NCBI RefSeq assembly: GCF_003854935.1
Contig: NZ_CP033969.1
Span: forward strand, 558,001 to 622,000
Length of the DNA stretch: 64,000 nucleotides
Direction: 5' to 3'
Origin: Cupriavidus pauculus
GTDB taxonomy: Bacteria; Pseudomonadota; Gammaproteobacteria; Burkholderiales; Burkholderiaceae
In this document: positions 17,483 to 26,213 of the stretch, in pieces
Numbering within the stretch: position 1 is the first letter of the stretch
Layout of the letters: each line of letters starts with the position of its first letter
Made by a program: the position numbers and the translations under genes
The notes under the pieces: model-generated
What the model saw: the letters and a program-made list of their open reading frames with translations, nothing else
Database searches by the model: none
Told to the model about the DNA's origin: nothing

Positions 17483-18733
17483 TCAGTCGTAGCGGCGCGC
17501 GTCCTCGATGGACCGGCCGTCCTGCGGCAGCGACCCCGCCGCCACGAAACGTACCTCGCCGCGCAGCCGCATGACCTCGCGCATCGACTCGGCCACGGCG
17601 CGCGCGAGGCCCTCGTCGTCGCGCGTGGCGTCGCAGTGCAGCGTCATCACGTCGGCACCCACGGTGCCGGTCACCACGAGCCGCGCCGCGCGGATCTCGG
17701 GATGGCGCCGCACCACGTCGGCCACCTGCCCCGGATGGACGAACATGCCCTTGACCTTGGTGGTCTGGTCGGCCCGCCCCAGCCAGCCCTTGAGCCGGAT
17801 ATTGGTGCGTCCGCAGGGGCTGGCGCGCTGCGCGGAATCGGCGACGATGGCCGACAGGTCGCCGGTGCCGAAGCGGATCAGCGGGTAGTCGCCGTTGCCC
17901 AGCACCGTGACCACCACCTCGCCCACCTCGCCCTCGGGCATCGGCTGGCTGCCGCCAGGTTCGACGATCTCCACCAGCACGCCTTCGTCGACCACCCAGC
18001 CGTCGCCGCCGTCGGTCTCGAACGCGATCAGGCCGACGTCGGCCGTGCCGTACATCTGCCGCGCCGTGACGCCGTGGTCGCGCAGCCAGCCGCGCAGCGC
18101 GGGCGGGCAGGCTTCGCCCGACACCAGCGCCTTCGACAGGCTCGTGCATGGCTGGCCCAGTTCCTCGCCCCGCTCGATCAGCAGCTTCAGGAACGACGGC
18201 GTGCCCGCGTAGGCGGTGGGCTGCAGCGCGGCCAGCGCCTGCACCTGCGACTCGGTCTGCCCCACCCCGGCCGGGAACACGCAGCAGCCCAGCCGGTGCG
18301 CGCCGGCTTCCATCATCATCCCTGCCGGCGTGAAGTGGTACGAGAACGTGTTGTAGACCAGTTCGCCCGACCGGAAGCCGGCCGCGAACATGGCGCGCGC
18401 GGTGCGCCACCAGTCGGCGCCGTGGCCGTCGGGCTCGTGGATCGGCCCCGGCGACTGGAAGATATGGCGCAGGCCGCCCAGCGGCGTGGCGTTGAGCCCG
18501 CCCAGCGGCGGCGCCAGGCGCTGGCGCGCGGTCAGATCGGACTTGCGGGTGACGGGCAGTTGCGCCAGCGCCTGGCGCGAGCCGATGTCCCGGGCGTCGA
18601 TGTCGCACAGCACTTCGGCAAAGTACGGCGCGTGGGCCTGGGCGTGGGCCACCTGGCGGGCCACGGCGGCCAGCAGCGCGGCCTCGCGCTCGGCGGGCGC
18701 GCGCGTTTCCAGCGAATCGAAATAATCAGCCAT
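17483..18733 (-). CDS. Phenylacetate-CoA-ligase-like AMP-forming enzyme
   Basis: A 416-residue ANL-superfamily protein of the PaaK type, starting MADYFDSLETR. Visible features include YHFTPAGMMMEAGAHRLGC, the adenylate-binding MYGTADVGLIAFE, IRFGTGDLSAIV, and a C-terminal lid beginning GRADQTTKVKGMFVHPGQV. PaaK-type enzymes activate aryl acids to CoA thioesters. It is the last gene of a seven-gene minus-strand operon with an ABC importer and a second CoA ligase, so it probably activates the imported acid or a metabolite of it. The substrate is not known. Confidence 0.85.
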   Translation of the reverse strand: MADYFDSLETRAPAEREAALLAAVARQVAHAQAHAPYFAEVLCDIDARDIGSRQALAQLPVTRKSDLTARQRLAPPLGGLNATPLGGLRHIFQSPGPIHEPDGHGADWWRTARAMFAAGFRSGELVYNTFSYHFTPAGMMMEAGAHRLGCCVFPAGVGQTESQVQALAALQPTAYAGTPSFLKLLIERGEELGQPCTSLSKALVSGEACPPALRGWLRDHGVTARQMYGTADVGLIAFETDGGDGWVVDEGVLVEIVEPGGSQPMPEGEVGEVVVTVLGNGDYPLIRFGTGDLSAIVADSAQRASPCGRTNIRLKGWLGRADQTTKVKGMFVHPGQVADVVRRHPEIRAARLVVTGTVGADVMTLHCDATRDDEGLARAVAESMREVMRLRGEVRFVAAGSLPQDGRSIEDARRYD

Positions 18734-18751
18734 GTCGGTGCCCCCGGAGGT

Positions 18752-19567
18752 TCAGGCCAGCCAGCGCTTGCGGCGGCGATAGCTCTTGACGTCGCGGAAC
18801 GACTTGCGCGGCGCGCCTTCGGCGTCGTTGGCGGCCACGCCCAGGTAAAACTCCTTGACGTCCTCGTTGGTGCGCAGCGACTCGGCGTCGCCATCCATCA
18901 CCACGCGGCCGTTCTCCAGGATGTAGCCGTAGTCCGCGTAGCGCAGCGCCACCATCGTGTTCTGTTCGGCCAGCAGGAAGCTGACCCGCTCGCGCGTGTT
19001 CAGGTCGCGCACGATCTCGAAGATTTCCTCGACGATCTGCGGCGCCAGGCCCATCGACGGCTCGTCCAGCAGGATCATCGCCGGCTTGGCCATCATGGCG
19101 CGGCCGATGGCGCACATCTGCTGTTCGCCGCCCGACGTGTAGCCGGCCTGCGACTTGCGGCGCGTCTTCAGGCGCGGAAAGTAGGCGTAGATCTTTTCCA
19201 GCTCGTCGCGCGTCTGGCCTCGCGACAGCCCGCGCGTGTAGGCACCGGTCAGCAGGTTTTCCTCGATGGTCAGGTGGGCAAAGCAGTGTCGGCCCTCCAT
19301 CACCTGGATCACGCCGCGCCGGACCAGGTCGTTCGGCGTGAGCTGGTCCACGCGCTGGCCGCGGTATTCGATGGAGCCCTTGGTGACGTCGCCGCGCTCG
19401 GCGTGCAGCAGGTTGGAGATCGCCTTGAGCGTGGTGGTCTTGCCCGCCCCGTTGGCGCCCAGCAGCGCCACGATGCGGCCCTCTGGCACATCGAGCGACA
19501 CGCCCTTGAGCACCAGAATCACGTGGTCGTAGATGACCTCGATGTTGTTGACCGAGAGGAGGGTCAT
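18752..19567 (-). CDS. livF: Branched-chain-type ABC transporter ATPase (LivF-like)
   Basis: A 271-residue ATPase with Walker A GANGAGKTTT, Q-loop region VMEGRHCFAHLTIEENL, a slightly variant signature YTSGGEQQM and Walker B MILLDEPSMGLAP. The EGRHCF segment is typical of LivF. The C-terminus has a lysine/arginine-rich tail (KSFRDVKSYRRRKRW) longer than in E. coli LivF. It would pair with the LivG-like ATPase at 23051 to drive the LivHM-type permease. The gene name reflects family position; the substrate may not be an amino acid. Confidence 0.9.
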   Translation of the reverse strand: MTLLSVNNIEVIYDHVILVLKGVSLDVPEGRIVALLGANGAGKTTTLKAISNLLHAERGDVTKGSIEYRGQRVDQLTPNDLVRRGVIQVMEGRHCFAHLTIEENLLTGAYTRGLSRGQTRDELEKIYAYFPRLKTRRKSQAGYTSGGEQQMCAIGRAMMAKPAMILLDEPSMGLAPQIVEEIFEIVRDLNTRERVSFLLAEQNTMVALRYADYGYILENGRVVMDGDAESLRTNEDVKEFYLGVAANDAEGAPRKSFRDVKSYRRRKRWLA

Positions 19568-19647
19568 GGTTCTTCGTCCCTATCTTTGGATTGCCGCCCC
19601 GGACCCGACCTGCGGGCGCGAGGCGGCAGCCAGGATCACATCGACGC

Positions 19648-20985
19648 CTACGACTTGGCGCACGCCGGCGTGATGCCCTTTTCCTTCGCGTACTGCGCGG
19701 CGGTGGCCTTGAACAGCGGGTGGATCAGGTTCTTGTTGCCCTCGATCCAGTCGGACACCGTGACCCACTTGGTGCCGTCCCACTGCTGGATCTTCACCTT
19801 GCCCGAGCCCTCGTGGTTGTCGCAGCTCGTCTTGATCTCGGGCAGCAGGCCCGTGGCGCCAAGCTGCTGCAGCCGCGCGTTGGTCAGGTTCAGGTTCTCG
19901 AACGCCCAGCGCATCTCGTCGCCGGTCATGACCTTGCCCTTGCCGAACCTGGCCTGCGCCACGCGGATGGCCTCGACGGTCACCACGGCCGCCGACACCC
20001 CGCGGTTGTAGAGCACCGAGCCCACCTTGTTGCGGTCCTGCATGTTGCCCTTGTTGGCGCCGTAGACCACCTTCTCGATGTCGGCAATCACCGGCACCGA
20101 CTTGCCGGCCACGTTCCAGGTGGCGCTCATGTAGCCCTTGGCGGCGTCGCCGGCCGGCACGGTGTCTTCCTCGGACCCGGCCCACCACGAGCCGATCATC
20201 TTCTCGCGCGAGAAGCCCACCTTCTGCGCGGCCTTCAGCGCGGTCTGGTTCATCACGCCCCAGCCCCAGAAGATCACGTAGTCGGGGTTTTCCTGGCGGA
20301 TCTTGAGCCACTGGGCGCCCTGCTCGTTGCCAGGGTGCGCCACCGGGATCTCGACCAGGTTGAACTTGCCCAGCCTGGCCTCGGCCTGCAGCGCCACGAT
20401 GGGCTCCTTGCCGTAGGCCGAGTCGTGGTACAGGTAGACGATCTTCTTGCCCGCCAGCGACCCGGCATTCTTCGACGCCAGGTACCTGACGATGGCCGAC
20501 ACCTGCATCTGGTACGTGGTGACCAGCGGGAACGCATACGGGAAGACCGAGCCGTCCACGGCGTCGGTGCGGCCGTAGCCCATCATCACCAGCGGCACCT
20601 TGTCGGCGGCGGTCTTGTCGACCAGCGCGTACGAGATGCCGGTCGACATCGTGTGGTAGGCCGTGCCCTTGCTCTGGGCGTTCTTGGCCTTGAGCCGCTC
20701 GTAGCACTCCACGCCCTTGGCATTGTTGTACTCGGTCTCGCACTCTTCCCAGGCCAGCTTCACGCCGCCCACGCCGCCGTCCTTCAGGTTGACGTAGTTC
20801 AGGTAGTCGACGAACCCGCCATAGAACGACTGCCCGTTGGCCCCGTACGGCCCCACGCGGTAGCTGGGCAGCGCCACGAACTGCTCGTTGGCCTGGGCCA
20901 GCGCCGGCAGCGCGGGCGCCAGCAGGGCAGCGGCGACGCTGACCACCAGGGCGGCGCGCTGCATGTTGCGGAACACGGTTGTCAT
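19648..20985 (-). CDS. Periplasmic substrate-binding protein of a branched-chain-type ABC importer
   Basis: A 445-residue type-I periplasmic binding protein. A signal peptide (residues 1 to about 31, ending PALAQA) leads to SYRVGPYGANGQSFYGGFVDYLNYVN and then VKLAWEECETEYNNAKGVECYERLK, which are typical of the larger 'aromatic/fatty acid' branch of Leu/Ile/Val-binding proteins. Length (about 415 mature) exceeds LivJ/LivK (about 345). It lies between the permease genes and livF in the operon, as expected for the capture component. Ligand unknown; carboxylates activated by the flanking CoA ligases are likely. Confidence 0.88.
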   Translation of the reverse strand: MTTVFRNMQRAALVVSVAAALLAPALPALAQANEQFVALPSYRVGPYGANGQSFYGGFVDYLNYVNLKDGGVGGVKLAWEECETEYNNAKGVECYERLKAKNAQSKGTAYHTMSTGISYALVDKTAADKVPLVMMGYGRTDAVDGSVFPYAFPLVTTYQMQVSAIVRYLASKNAGSLAGKKIVYLYHDSAYGKEPIVALQAEARLGKFNLVEIPVAHPGNEQGAQWLKIRQENPDYVIFWGWGVMNQTALKAAQKVGFSREKMIGSWWAGSEEDTVPAGDAAKGYMSATWNVAGKSVPVIADIEKVVYGANKGNMQDRNKVGSVLYNRGVSAAVVTVEAIRVAQARFGKGKVMTGDEMRWAFENLNLTNARLQQLGATGLLPEIKTSCDNHEGSGKVKIQQWDGTKWVTVSDWIEGNKNLIHPLFKATAAQYAKEKGITPACAKS

Positions 20986-21033
20986 GACAGTCTCCTTCGC
21001 CTCGGACGGGCGTTGTGATGGGTACGTCTACGG

Positions 21034-22110
21034 TTAGTGCGGGAATGGCCAGAGGCGCAGCTTTTCCTTGGCGATCTGCCAGAGCCGGGCCAGGCCATGT
21101 GGCTCGACGATCAGGAAGAAGATGATCAGCCCGCCGAACACCATGAGCTGGATGTGCGAGACGGTGGCGTTCGTGAACGGCAGGTGCAGCAGCGCGGCCA
21201 GCGCCGGCAGCACGTTGTCCAGGAAGATCGGCAGCAGCAGGATGAACGCCGCGCCCAGGAACGACCCCAGGATGCTGCCCACGCCGCCGATGATGATCAT
21301 GAACAGGATGCGGAACGACAGGTCCAGCGAGAAGCCGTCCGGCTCCACCGATCCCAGGTAGCAGAACGCGTATAGCGCGCCGGCCACGCCGCAGTAGAAG
21401 GAACTGACCGCGAAGGCCAGCAGCTTGGTGCGCATCAGCGGGATGCCGATGACCTCGGCGGCCACGTCCATGTCGCGCACGGCCATCCAGGCGCGGCCCG
21501 TGGCCGAGCGCACGAGGTTCTTGGCCACCATTGCCAGCACCGTGACGATGGCCAGCACGAACAGGTACTTGCGGACCGGCGTGTCGATCGGCAGCCCGAA
21601 CAGGTCCAGCCGCTGCGCCGTGATCACGCCCGACGAGCTGTTGTTGGACAGCCACGGGAACTTGGTCAGCGCCCAGACCACGAAGAACTGCGCCGCCAGC
21701 GTGGCCACGGCCAGGTAGAAGCCCTTGATCCGCAGCGACGGCAGCCCGAAGGCCACGCCAACCAGCGCCGCCGACAGCCCCGCCAGGATGAACGTCAGCA
21801 GCACCGGGATGCCCTCGATGCGCAACTGGAAGTTGTACGCGGCGTAGGCGCCCACGGCCATGAACGCCGCCGTGCCCAGCGACAGCTGCCCCGCGTAGCC
21901 GGTCAGGATGTTCAGCCCCAGCGCCGCCAGCGAGAAGATCAGGAACGGCGTCAGGATGGCGCTGAACCAGTACTCGCTGCCCGTGAACGGGATGACGACG
22001 AACGCCACCGCCATCAGCAAACCAAAGAAAATACGATCTTGCCGGATCGGGAAGACCTGGCTGTCGGCAACGTAGCTCGTCTTGAACTGGCCGGATTCGC
22101 GGTAGAGCAT
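21034..22110 (-). CDS. livM: ABC importer permease (LivM-like)
   Basis: A 358-residue inner-membrane permease with about nine hydrophobic helices. LivM hallmarks are LTGYAGQLSLGTAAFMAVGAY, the loop GRAWMAVRDMDVAAEVIGI with the EAA-like motif, and IIGGVGSILGSFLGAAF. It should form a heterodimer with the LivH-like permease encoded 12 bp upstream and dock on the LivG/LivF ATPases. Confidence 0.92.
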   Translation of the reverse strand: MLYRESGQFKTSYVADSQVFPIRQDRIFFGLLMAVAFVVIPFTGSEYWFSAILTPFLIFSLAALGLNILTGYAGQLSLGTAAFMAVGAYAAYNFQLRIEGIPVLLTFILAGLSAALVGVAFGLPSLRIKGFYLAVATLAAQFFVVWALTKFPWLSNNSSSGVITAQRLDLFGLPIDTPVRKYLFVLAIVTVLAMVAKNLVRSATGRAWMAVRDMDVAAEVIGIPLMRTKLLAFAVSSFYCGVAGALYAFCYLGSVEPDGFSLDLSFRILFMIIIGGVGSILGSFLGAAFILLLPIFLDNVLPALAALLHLPFTNATVSHIQLMVFGGLIIFFLIVEPHGLARLWQIAKEKLRLWPFPH

Positions 22111-22122
22111 CTTGGGCCTCCG

Positions 22123-23037
22123 TCAGACGCGGTCGATATGCTTCTCGCCGAACAGCCCTTCGGGCCGCACGAGCAGGAACAGCAACGCAAACACATACGG
22201 GAACCAGCCCTCGATCCCCCCGAAGTTGCCGCCGAACATCGACTGGAACACGGGCGGGATGTAGATCTCGGCCAGCTTCTCGGACGCGCCGATGATCAGC
22301 CCGCCGACAATGGCGCCCGGCACCGACGTGAAGCCGCCCAGGATCAGCACCGGCAGCGCCTTGAGCGCCGTCAGCGTCAGCGCAAACTGCACGCCGTTGC
22401 GCGACCCCCACAGCATGCCCGCCACCAGCGCGACAAAGCCCGCCACGCCCCAGACGATGGCCCAGATGTTCTGCAGCGGAATGCCCAGCGACAGCGCCGC
22501 CTGGTGGTCGTCGGCCACGGCCCGCAGCGCGCGGCCCACCTTGGTGTACTGGAAGAACAGCGCCAGCACCGCCACCAGCACGGCCGCGATCAGCGCGGCG
22601 GCCAGGTCGAACTTGGAGATGACGATGTTGAAGCGCGTCAGGATCGACTCGATCGGCTCGTCGACGATGCCAAGCTGGATCGGCCGCACCTCGTTGCCGA
22701 ACAGCAGCGGCCCCAGCCCCTCCAGGAAGAACGACAGGCCGATAGTGGCCATGAACAGCGTGATCGGCGGCTGGTTGACCAGCTTGCGCAGCACGAACCG
22801 CTCGGTGCTCATGCCCACCACGATCATGACGATGAACGCGCCGATCACGGCCGCCCACATCGGCATGCCCTTGTCCATCAGCCCCACCACGGCCAGCGCG
22901 GCAAAGTAGACCATCGCGCCCTGGGCAAAGTTGAATACCCCGGATGCCTTGTAGATCAGCACGAAGCCCAGCGCCACCAGCGAGTACATCAGGCCCGACA
23001 GCAGGCCGCCGATCAGGATTTCGAAGAAGAAGGTCAT
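22123..23037 (-). CDS. livH: ABC importer permease (LivH-like)
   Basis: A 304-residue integral membrane protein with about eight helices. It begins MTFFFEILIGGLLSGLMYSL and contains ALGFVLIYKASGVFNFAQGA and the cytoplasmic coupling loop GRALRAVADDHQAALSLGI, both typical of LivH. LGGFTSVPGAIVGGLIIG occurs near the C-terminus. It lies between livG and livM in the operon, with short spacers of 13 and 12 bp. Confidence 0.92.
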   Translation of the reverse strand: MTFFFEILIGGLLSGLMYSLVALGFVLIYKASGVFNFAQGAMVYFAALAVVGLMDKGMPMWAAVIGAFIVMIVVGMSTERFVLRKLVNQPPITLFMATIGLSFFLEGLGPLLFGNEVRPIQLGIVDEPIESILTRFNIVISKFDLAAALIAAVLVAVLALFFQYTKVGRALRAVADDHQAALSLGIPLQNIWAIVWGVAGFVALVAGMLWGSRNGVQFALTLTALKALPVLILGGFTSVPGAIVGGLIIGASEKLAEIYIPPVFQSMFGGNFGGIEGWFPYVFALLFLLVRPEGLFGEKHIDRV

Positions 23038-23050
23038 GGTCCGTGGCCTT

Positions 23051-23992
23051 TCAGTGCGAGGTGCCCAGGTAGGCCTTGATCACGTCGGGGTTCGACTTGA
23101 CCTCGTCGGGCGTGCCGTCGCCGATCTTCTTGCCGTAGTCCAGCACCACGACGCGGTCGGAGACGTCCATCACCACGCCCATGTCGTGCTCGATCAGCAC
23201 GATGGTCGTGCCGAACTGGTGGTTGACGTCCAGGATGAAGCGGCACATGTCCTGCTTTTCCTCGACGTTCATGCCGGCCATCGGCTCGTCCAGCAGCAGC
23301 ATCGACGGCTCGGCCGCCAGCGCGCGCGCCAGCTCCACGCGCTTCTGCAGCCCGTACGGCAGCCGGCCCACCGGCGTCTTGCGGATGGCCTGGATCTCCA
23401 GGAAGTCGATCACTTCCTCCACCTTGCGGCGGTGGCGCACCTCCTCGGCCCGCGCCGGCCCCCACCAGAGCGCGTGGGCGAACAGGCCGGTGCGGAACTG
23501 CGTGTTGCGGCCGGTCATGATGTTGTCCAGCACGGTCATGCCCTTGAACAGCGCGATGTTCTGGAACGTGCGCGCAATGCCCTGGCGCGCCGCGGCGGTG
23601 GGGTGCATCTGCCGGCGCTCCTCGCCCCGGAACACGATGCGGCCCTGCTGCGGGTGGTAGACGCCGTTGATCACGTTCAGCATCGAACTCTTGCCCGCGC
23701 CGTTGGGGCCGATGATGGCGCGGATCTCGTGCTCGCAGACGTCGAACGAAATATCGGTCAGCGCCTTCACCCCGCCGAACGACAGCGAGATGTTCTGCAG
23801 GTCCAGAATCACGTCGCCGCGCATGCGGGCCTGCGAGGTGGTGTCCGCGCGGTGCGCGTCGCCGGGGCGCGGGCCGTCGCCGGGCGCGCCTTCCGCATGT
23901 CCGGCCGGGCTGATCGCGCCGGGCGGGACCATCGTGCCCGCGGCGTCCACGCGCGCCATGCCGCCCTGCCATGCTGTCCGGGTTGCCGTCAT
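23051..23992 (-). CDS. livG: Branched-chain-type ABC transporter ATPase (LivG-like) with N-terminal extension
   Basis: A 313-residue ATPase with Walker A GPNGAGKSSM, the LivG-type signature LPYGLQKRVELARAL and Walker B MLLLDEPMAGMN. About 57 residues of low-complexity Ala/Gly/Pro-rich sequence precede the ATPase core, which starts at ILDLQNISLSFGG; LivG proteins normally lack this. ATG 23992 is chosen because a GGGAGAAG ribosome-binding site lies upstream; ATG 24013 is also open but lacks a comparable site. An internal start just before the core is possible, in which case the extension is not translated. Confidence 0.88.
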   Translation of the reverse strand: MTATRTAWQGGMARVDAAGTMVPPGAISPAGHAEGAPGDGPRPGDAHRADTTSQARMRGDVILDLQNISLSFGGVKALTDISFDVCEHEIRAIIGPNGAGKSSMLNVINGVYHPQQGRIVFRGEERRQMHPTAAARQGIARTFQNIALFKGMTVLDNIMTGRNTQFRTGLFAHALWWGPARAEEVRHRRKVEEVIDFLEIQAIRKTPVGRLPYGLQKRVELARALAAEPSMLLLDEPMAGMNVEEKQDMCRFILDVNHQFGTTIVLIEHDMGVVMDVSDRVVVLDYGKKIGDGTPDEVKSNPDVIKAYLGTSH

Positions 23993-24016
23993 CTGTGCTT
24001 CTCCCTGTCCCATGGC

Positions 24017-25981
24017 TCAGGCCGCGCGCGCCCCGCCCACGGGCGGGAAGCGCTTGACGTCAACCAGCTTCAACGTGGCCGACACGCTGCCTTCGCGGCC
24101 GTCCTCGAACTTCACGCGCGTGTCGATGAACTGTTCCGGCTTGCCCGCGTACAGGGCGTCCACCAGCACGGCGTACTTCTCGGCGATGAACCCGCGCCGC
24201 ACCTTGCGCGTGCGCGTGAGTTCGTCGTCGTCGGGGTCCAGCTCCTTGTGCAGGATCAGGAAGCGCGCCACCTGCGAGCCGGCCAGCATCGCGTCGGCCG
24301 CCAGGTCGGCGTTCACCTGCTCCACGCACTCGGCGATCATGGCGATGACCTCCGGCTGGGCCGCCAGGTCCACGTAGCCCGCGTACGGCAGGTGCCGGCG
24401 CTCGGCCCAGTTGCCCACGGCATCGAAATCGATGTTGATGAACGCGCAGACGCGGTCGCGGTCCGTGCCGAACGCCACGGCTTCCTTGATGTACGGGAAG
24501 AACTTGAGCTTGTTCTCGATGTACTTGGGCGCGAACATCGATCCGTCGGCCAGCTTGCCGACGTCCTTGGCGCGGTCGATGATCTTCAGGTGGCCGTCGG
24601 CGTCGATCACGCCGGCGTCGCCGGTCATGAAGTAGCCCTCGTCGTTGATCGCCTCGCGCGTGGCGTCGTCGCGCTTGTAGTACGCCTTGAGCAGGCCCAC
24701 GCCGCGCACCAGCACCTCTCCGTTGTCGGCAATGCGGATCTCCATGCCGGGCGCGGCCGGGCCCACGGAATCGAACTTGACCTGTCCGTCCGGCTGCAGG
24801 CACACGTACGCGCAGGTCTCGGTCTGGCCGTAGAACTGCTTGAGGTTGATGCCGATGGAGCGGTAGAAGCGGAACAGGTCCGGGCCGATGGCCTCGCCGG
24901 CCGTGTAGCCCACGCGGATGCGGCTCATGCCCAGCACGTTGCGCAGCGGGCCGTAGATCAGCACCTCGCCCAGCGCGTAGCGCAGGCGGTCTGGCGCGGA
25001 CACCGGCCGGCCGTCGAGGATGTCGGCGCCGCAGCGGCGCGCCACGCCCATCGCCCAGTCAAACAGCTTGCGCTTGAGCCAGCCCGCGTCCTCCATGCGG
25101 ATCATCACCTGCGTGAGCAGCCCCTCGTAGATGCGCGGCGGCGCGAAGTAGTAGGTCGGGCCGATCTCGCGCAGGTCGGTCATCACGGTCTCGCGCGACT
25201 CCGGGCAGTTGACCGTGAAGCCGGCCACCATCGCCTGCGCGTACGAGAACAGGTTGTCGCCCACCCAGGCCATCGGCAGGTACGACAGCACGTCGTCGTC
25301 CGGTCCCAGCCCGTCGAACTGGCAGCCGTTGCGCGCCGCGCCGATCAGGCCCGCGTGCGCGTGGCACACGCCCTTGGGCTTGCCGGTGGTGCCGGACGTA
25401 TAGAGGATGATCGCGGTGTCGTCGGGCTGGCCGGCCTGCACCTGCGCGTCGTAGAAGCCGGGGTTGGCGCGGTCGTACTCGCGGCCAAGCTCCTGCACGC
25501 GCTCGTACGACAGCAGCGACGGGTGATCGTAGTCACGCAGGCCGCGCGGGTCTTCGTAGATAAGGTGGCGCACGGTGCGGCCGCGCGTGGCGAGCTGCGC
25601 CTCAACTTCCAGCAGCTTGTCCACCTGTTCCTGGTCCTCGACGATGGCGAACTCGATCTCGGCATCGTCCAGCACGTAGACCATCTCGCCCGCGATGGCG
25701 TCCTGGTACAGCGGCACCGGCACGCCGCCCAGCGCCTGCGCGGCGGTCATCGCCCAGTACAGGCGGGGGCGGTTGTCGCCAACCACGGCCAGGTTCATGC
25801 CCCGGCGGAAACCCAGCGCGGCCAGCCCGCACGCCAGCGCGCGCACTTCCGCCGCCGCCTGCGACCAGCTATAGGTCTGCCAGATGCCGAGGTCCTTTTC
25901 GCGATAGGCCGGATGGTCTGGCCGCTGCAGGGCATGCGCCTGCAGCCATCGCGGGAAGGTCGTTGCCGACGTGTCCTGCAT
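24017..25981 (-). CDS. Long-chain acyl-CoA synthetase-like AMP-forming ligase
   Basis: A 654-residue ANL-superfamily enzyme. The AMP-binding P-loop is IILYTSGTTGKPKG. Further core motifs are FYGQTETCAYV, GYFMTGDAGVIDADGHL and the hinge DRAKDVGKLADGSMF. The length and the KLADG hinge match the long-chain acyl-CoA synthetase (FAA1-like) branch rather than short-chain ligases. It is the first gene of the seven-gene operon and precedes livG by a few bases, so import and thioesterification are probably coupled. It starts opposite a divergent Crp/Fnr-family gene. Confidence 0.88.
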   Translation of the reverse strand: MQDTSATTFPRWLQAHALQRPDHPAYREKDLGIWQTYSWSQAAAEVRALACGLAALGFRRGMNLAVVGDNRPRLYWAMTAAQALGGVPVPLYQDAIAGEMVYVLDDAEIEFAIVEDQEQVDKLLEVEAQLATRGRTVRHLIYEDPRGLRDYDHPSLLSYERVQELGREYDRANPGFYDAQVQAGQPDDTAIILYTSGTTGKPKGVCHAHAGLIGAARNGCQFDGLGPDDDVLSYLPMAWVGDNLFSYAQAMVAGFTVNCPESRETVMTDLREIGPTYYFAPPRIYEGLLTQVMIRMEDAGWLKRKLFDWAMGVARRCGADILDGRPVSAPDRLRYALGEVLIYGPLRNVLGMSRIRVGYTAGEAIGPDLFRFYRSIGINLKQFYGQTETCAYVCLQPDGQVKFDSVGPAAPGMEIRIADNGEVLVRGVGLLKAYYKRDDATREAINDEGYFMTGDAGVIDADGHLKIIDRAKDVGKLADGSMFAPKYIENKLKFFPYIKEAVAFGTDRDRVCAFINIDFDAVGNWAERRHLPYAGYVDLAAQPEVIAMIAECVEQVNADLAADAMLAGSQVARFLILHKELDPDDDELTRTRKVRRGFIAEKYAVLVDALYAGKPEQFIDTRVKFEDGREGSVSATLKLVDVKRFPPVGGARAA

Positions 25982-26168
25982 CGCTGTCTCCTCTCCCCTG
26001 CGGATGGCGTAGGGGCCATGCCGGGTATCAAGCCGCCAGACCGGTGTCTATACTGGGCGTTTCGCGGGGTTGCCGCACCGCGTCACGCCCGCCTTGCCTG
26101 GTTGGGTGAGGATTGCTGGCAGGGCCGGTTCCGTGTGATCGTAAGATAGCCGATGCCTTTTCCCCCGG

Positions 26169-26186
26169 TTGTCGCGCCGGCGACAA
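26169..26186. promoter_or_regulatory. Inverted repeat upstream of the Crp/Fnr-family gene (candidate operator)
   Basis: TTGTCGC and GCGACAA form perfect 7-bp arms around GCCG, ending 27 bp before the ATG at 26214. The position fits autoregulation, and the site also lies in the divergent region shared with the ligase/ABC operon. The match is not a classical CRP (TGTGA-N6-TCACA) or FNR site. Confidence 0.45.
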
Positions 26187-26213
26187 TTCCGGGTTAATCC
26201 CTACGGGAGCCCC

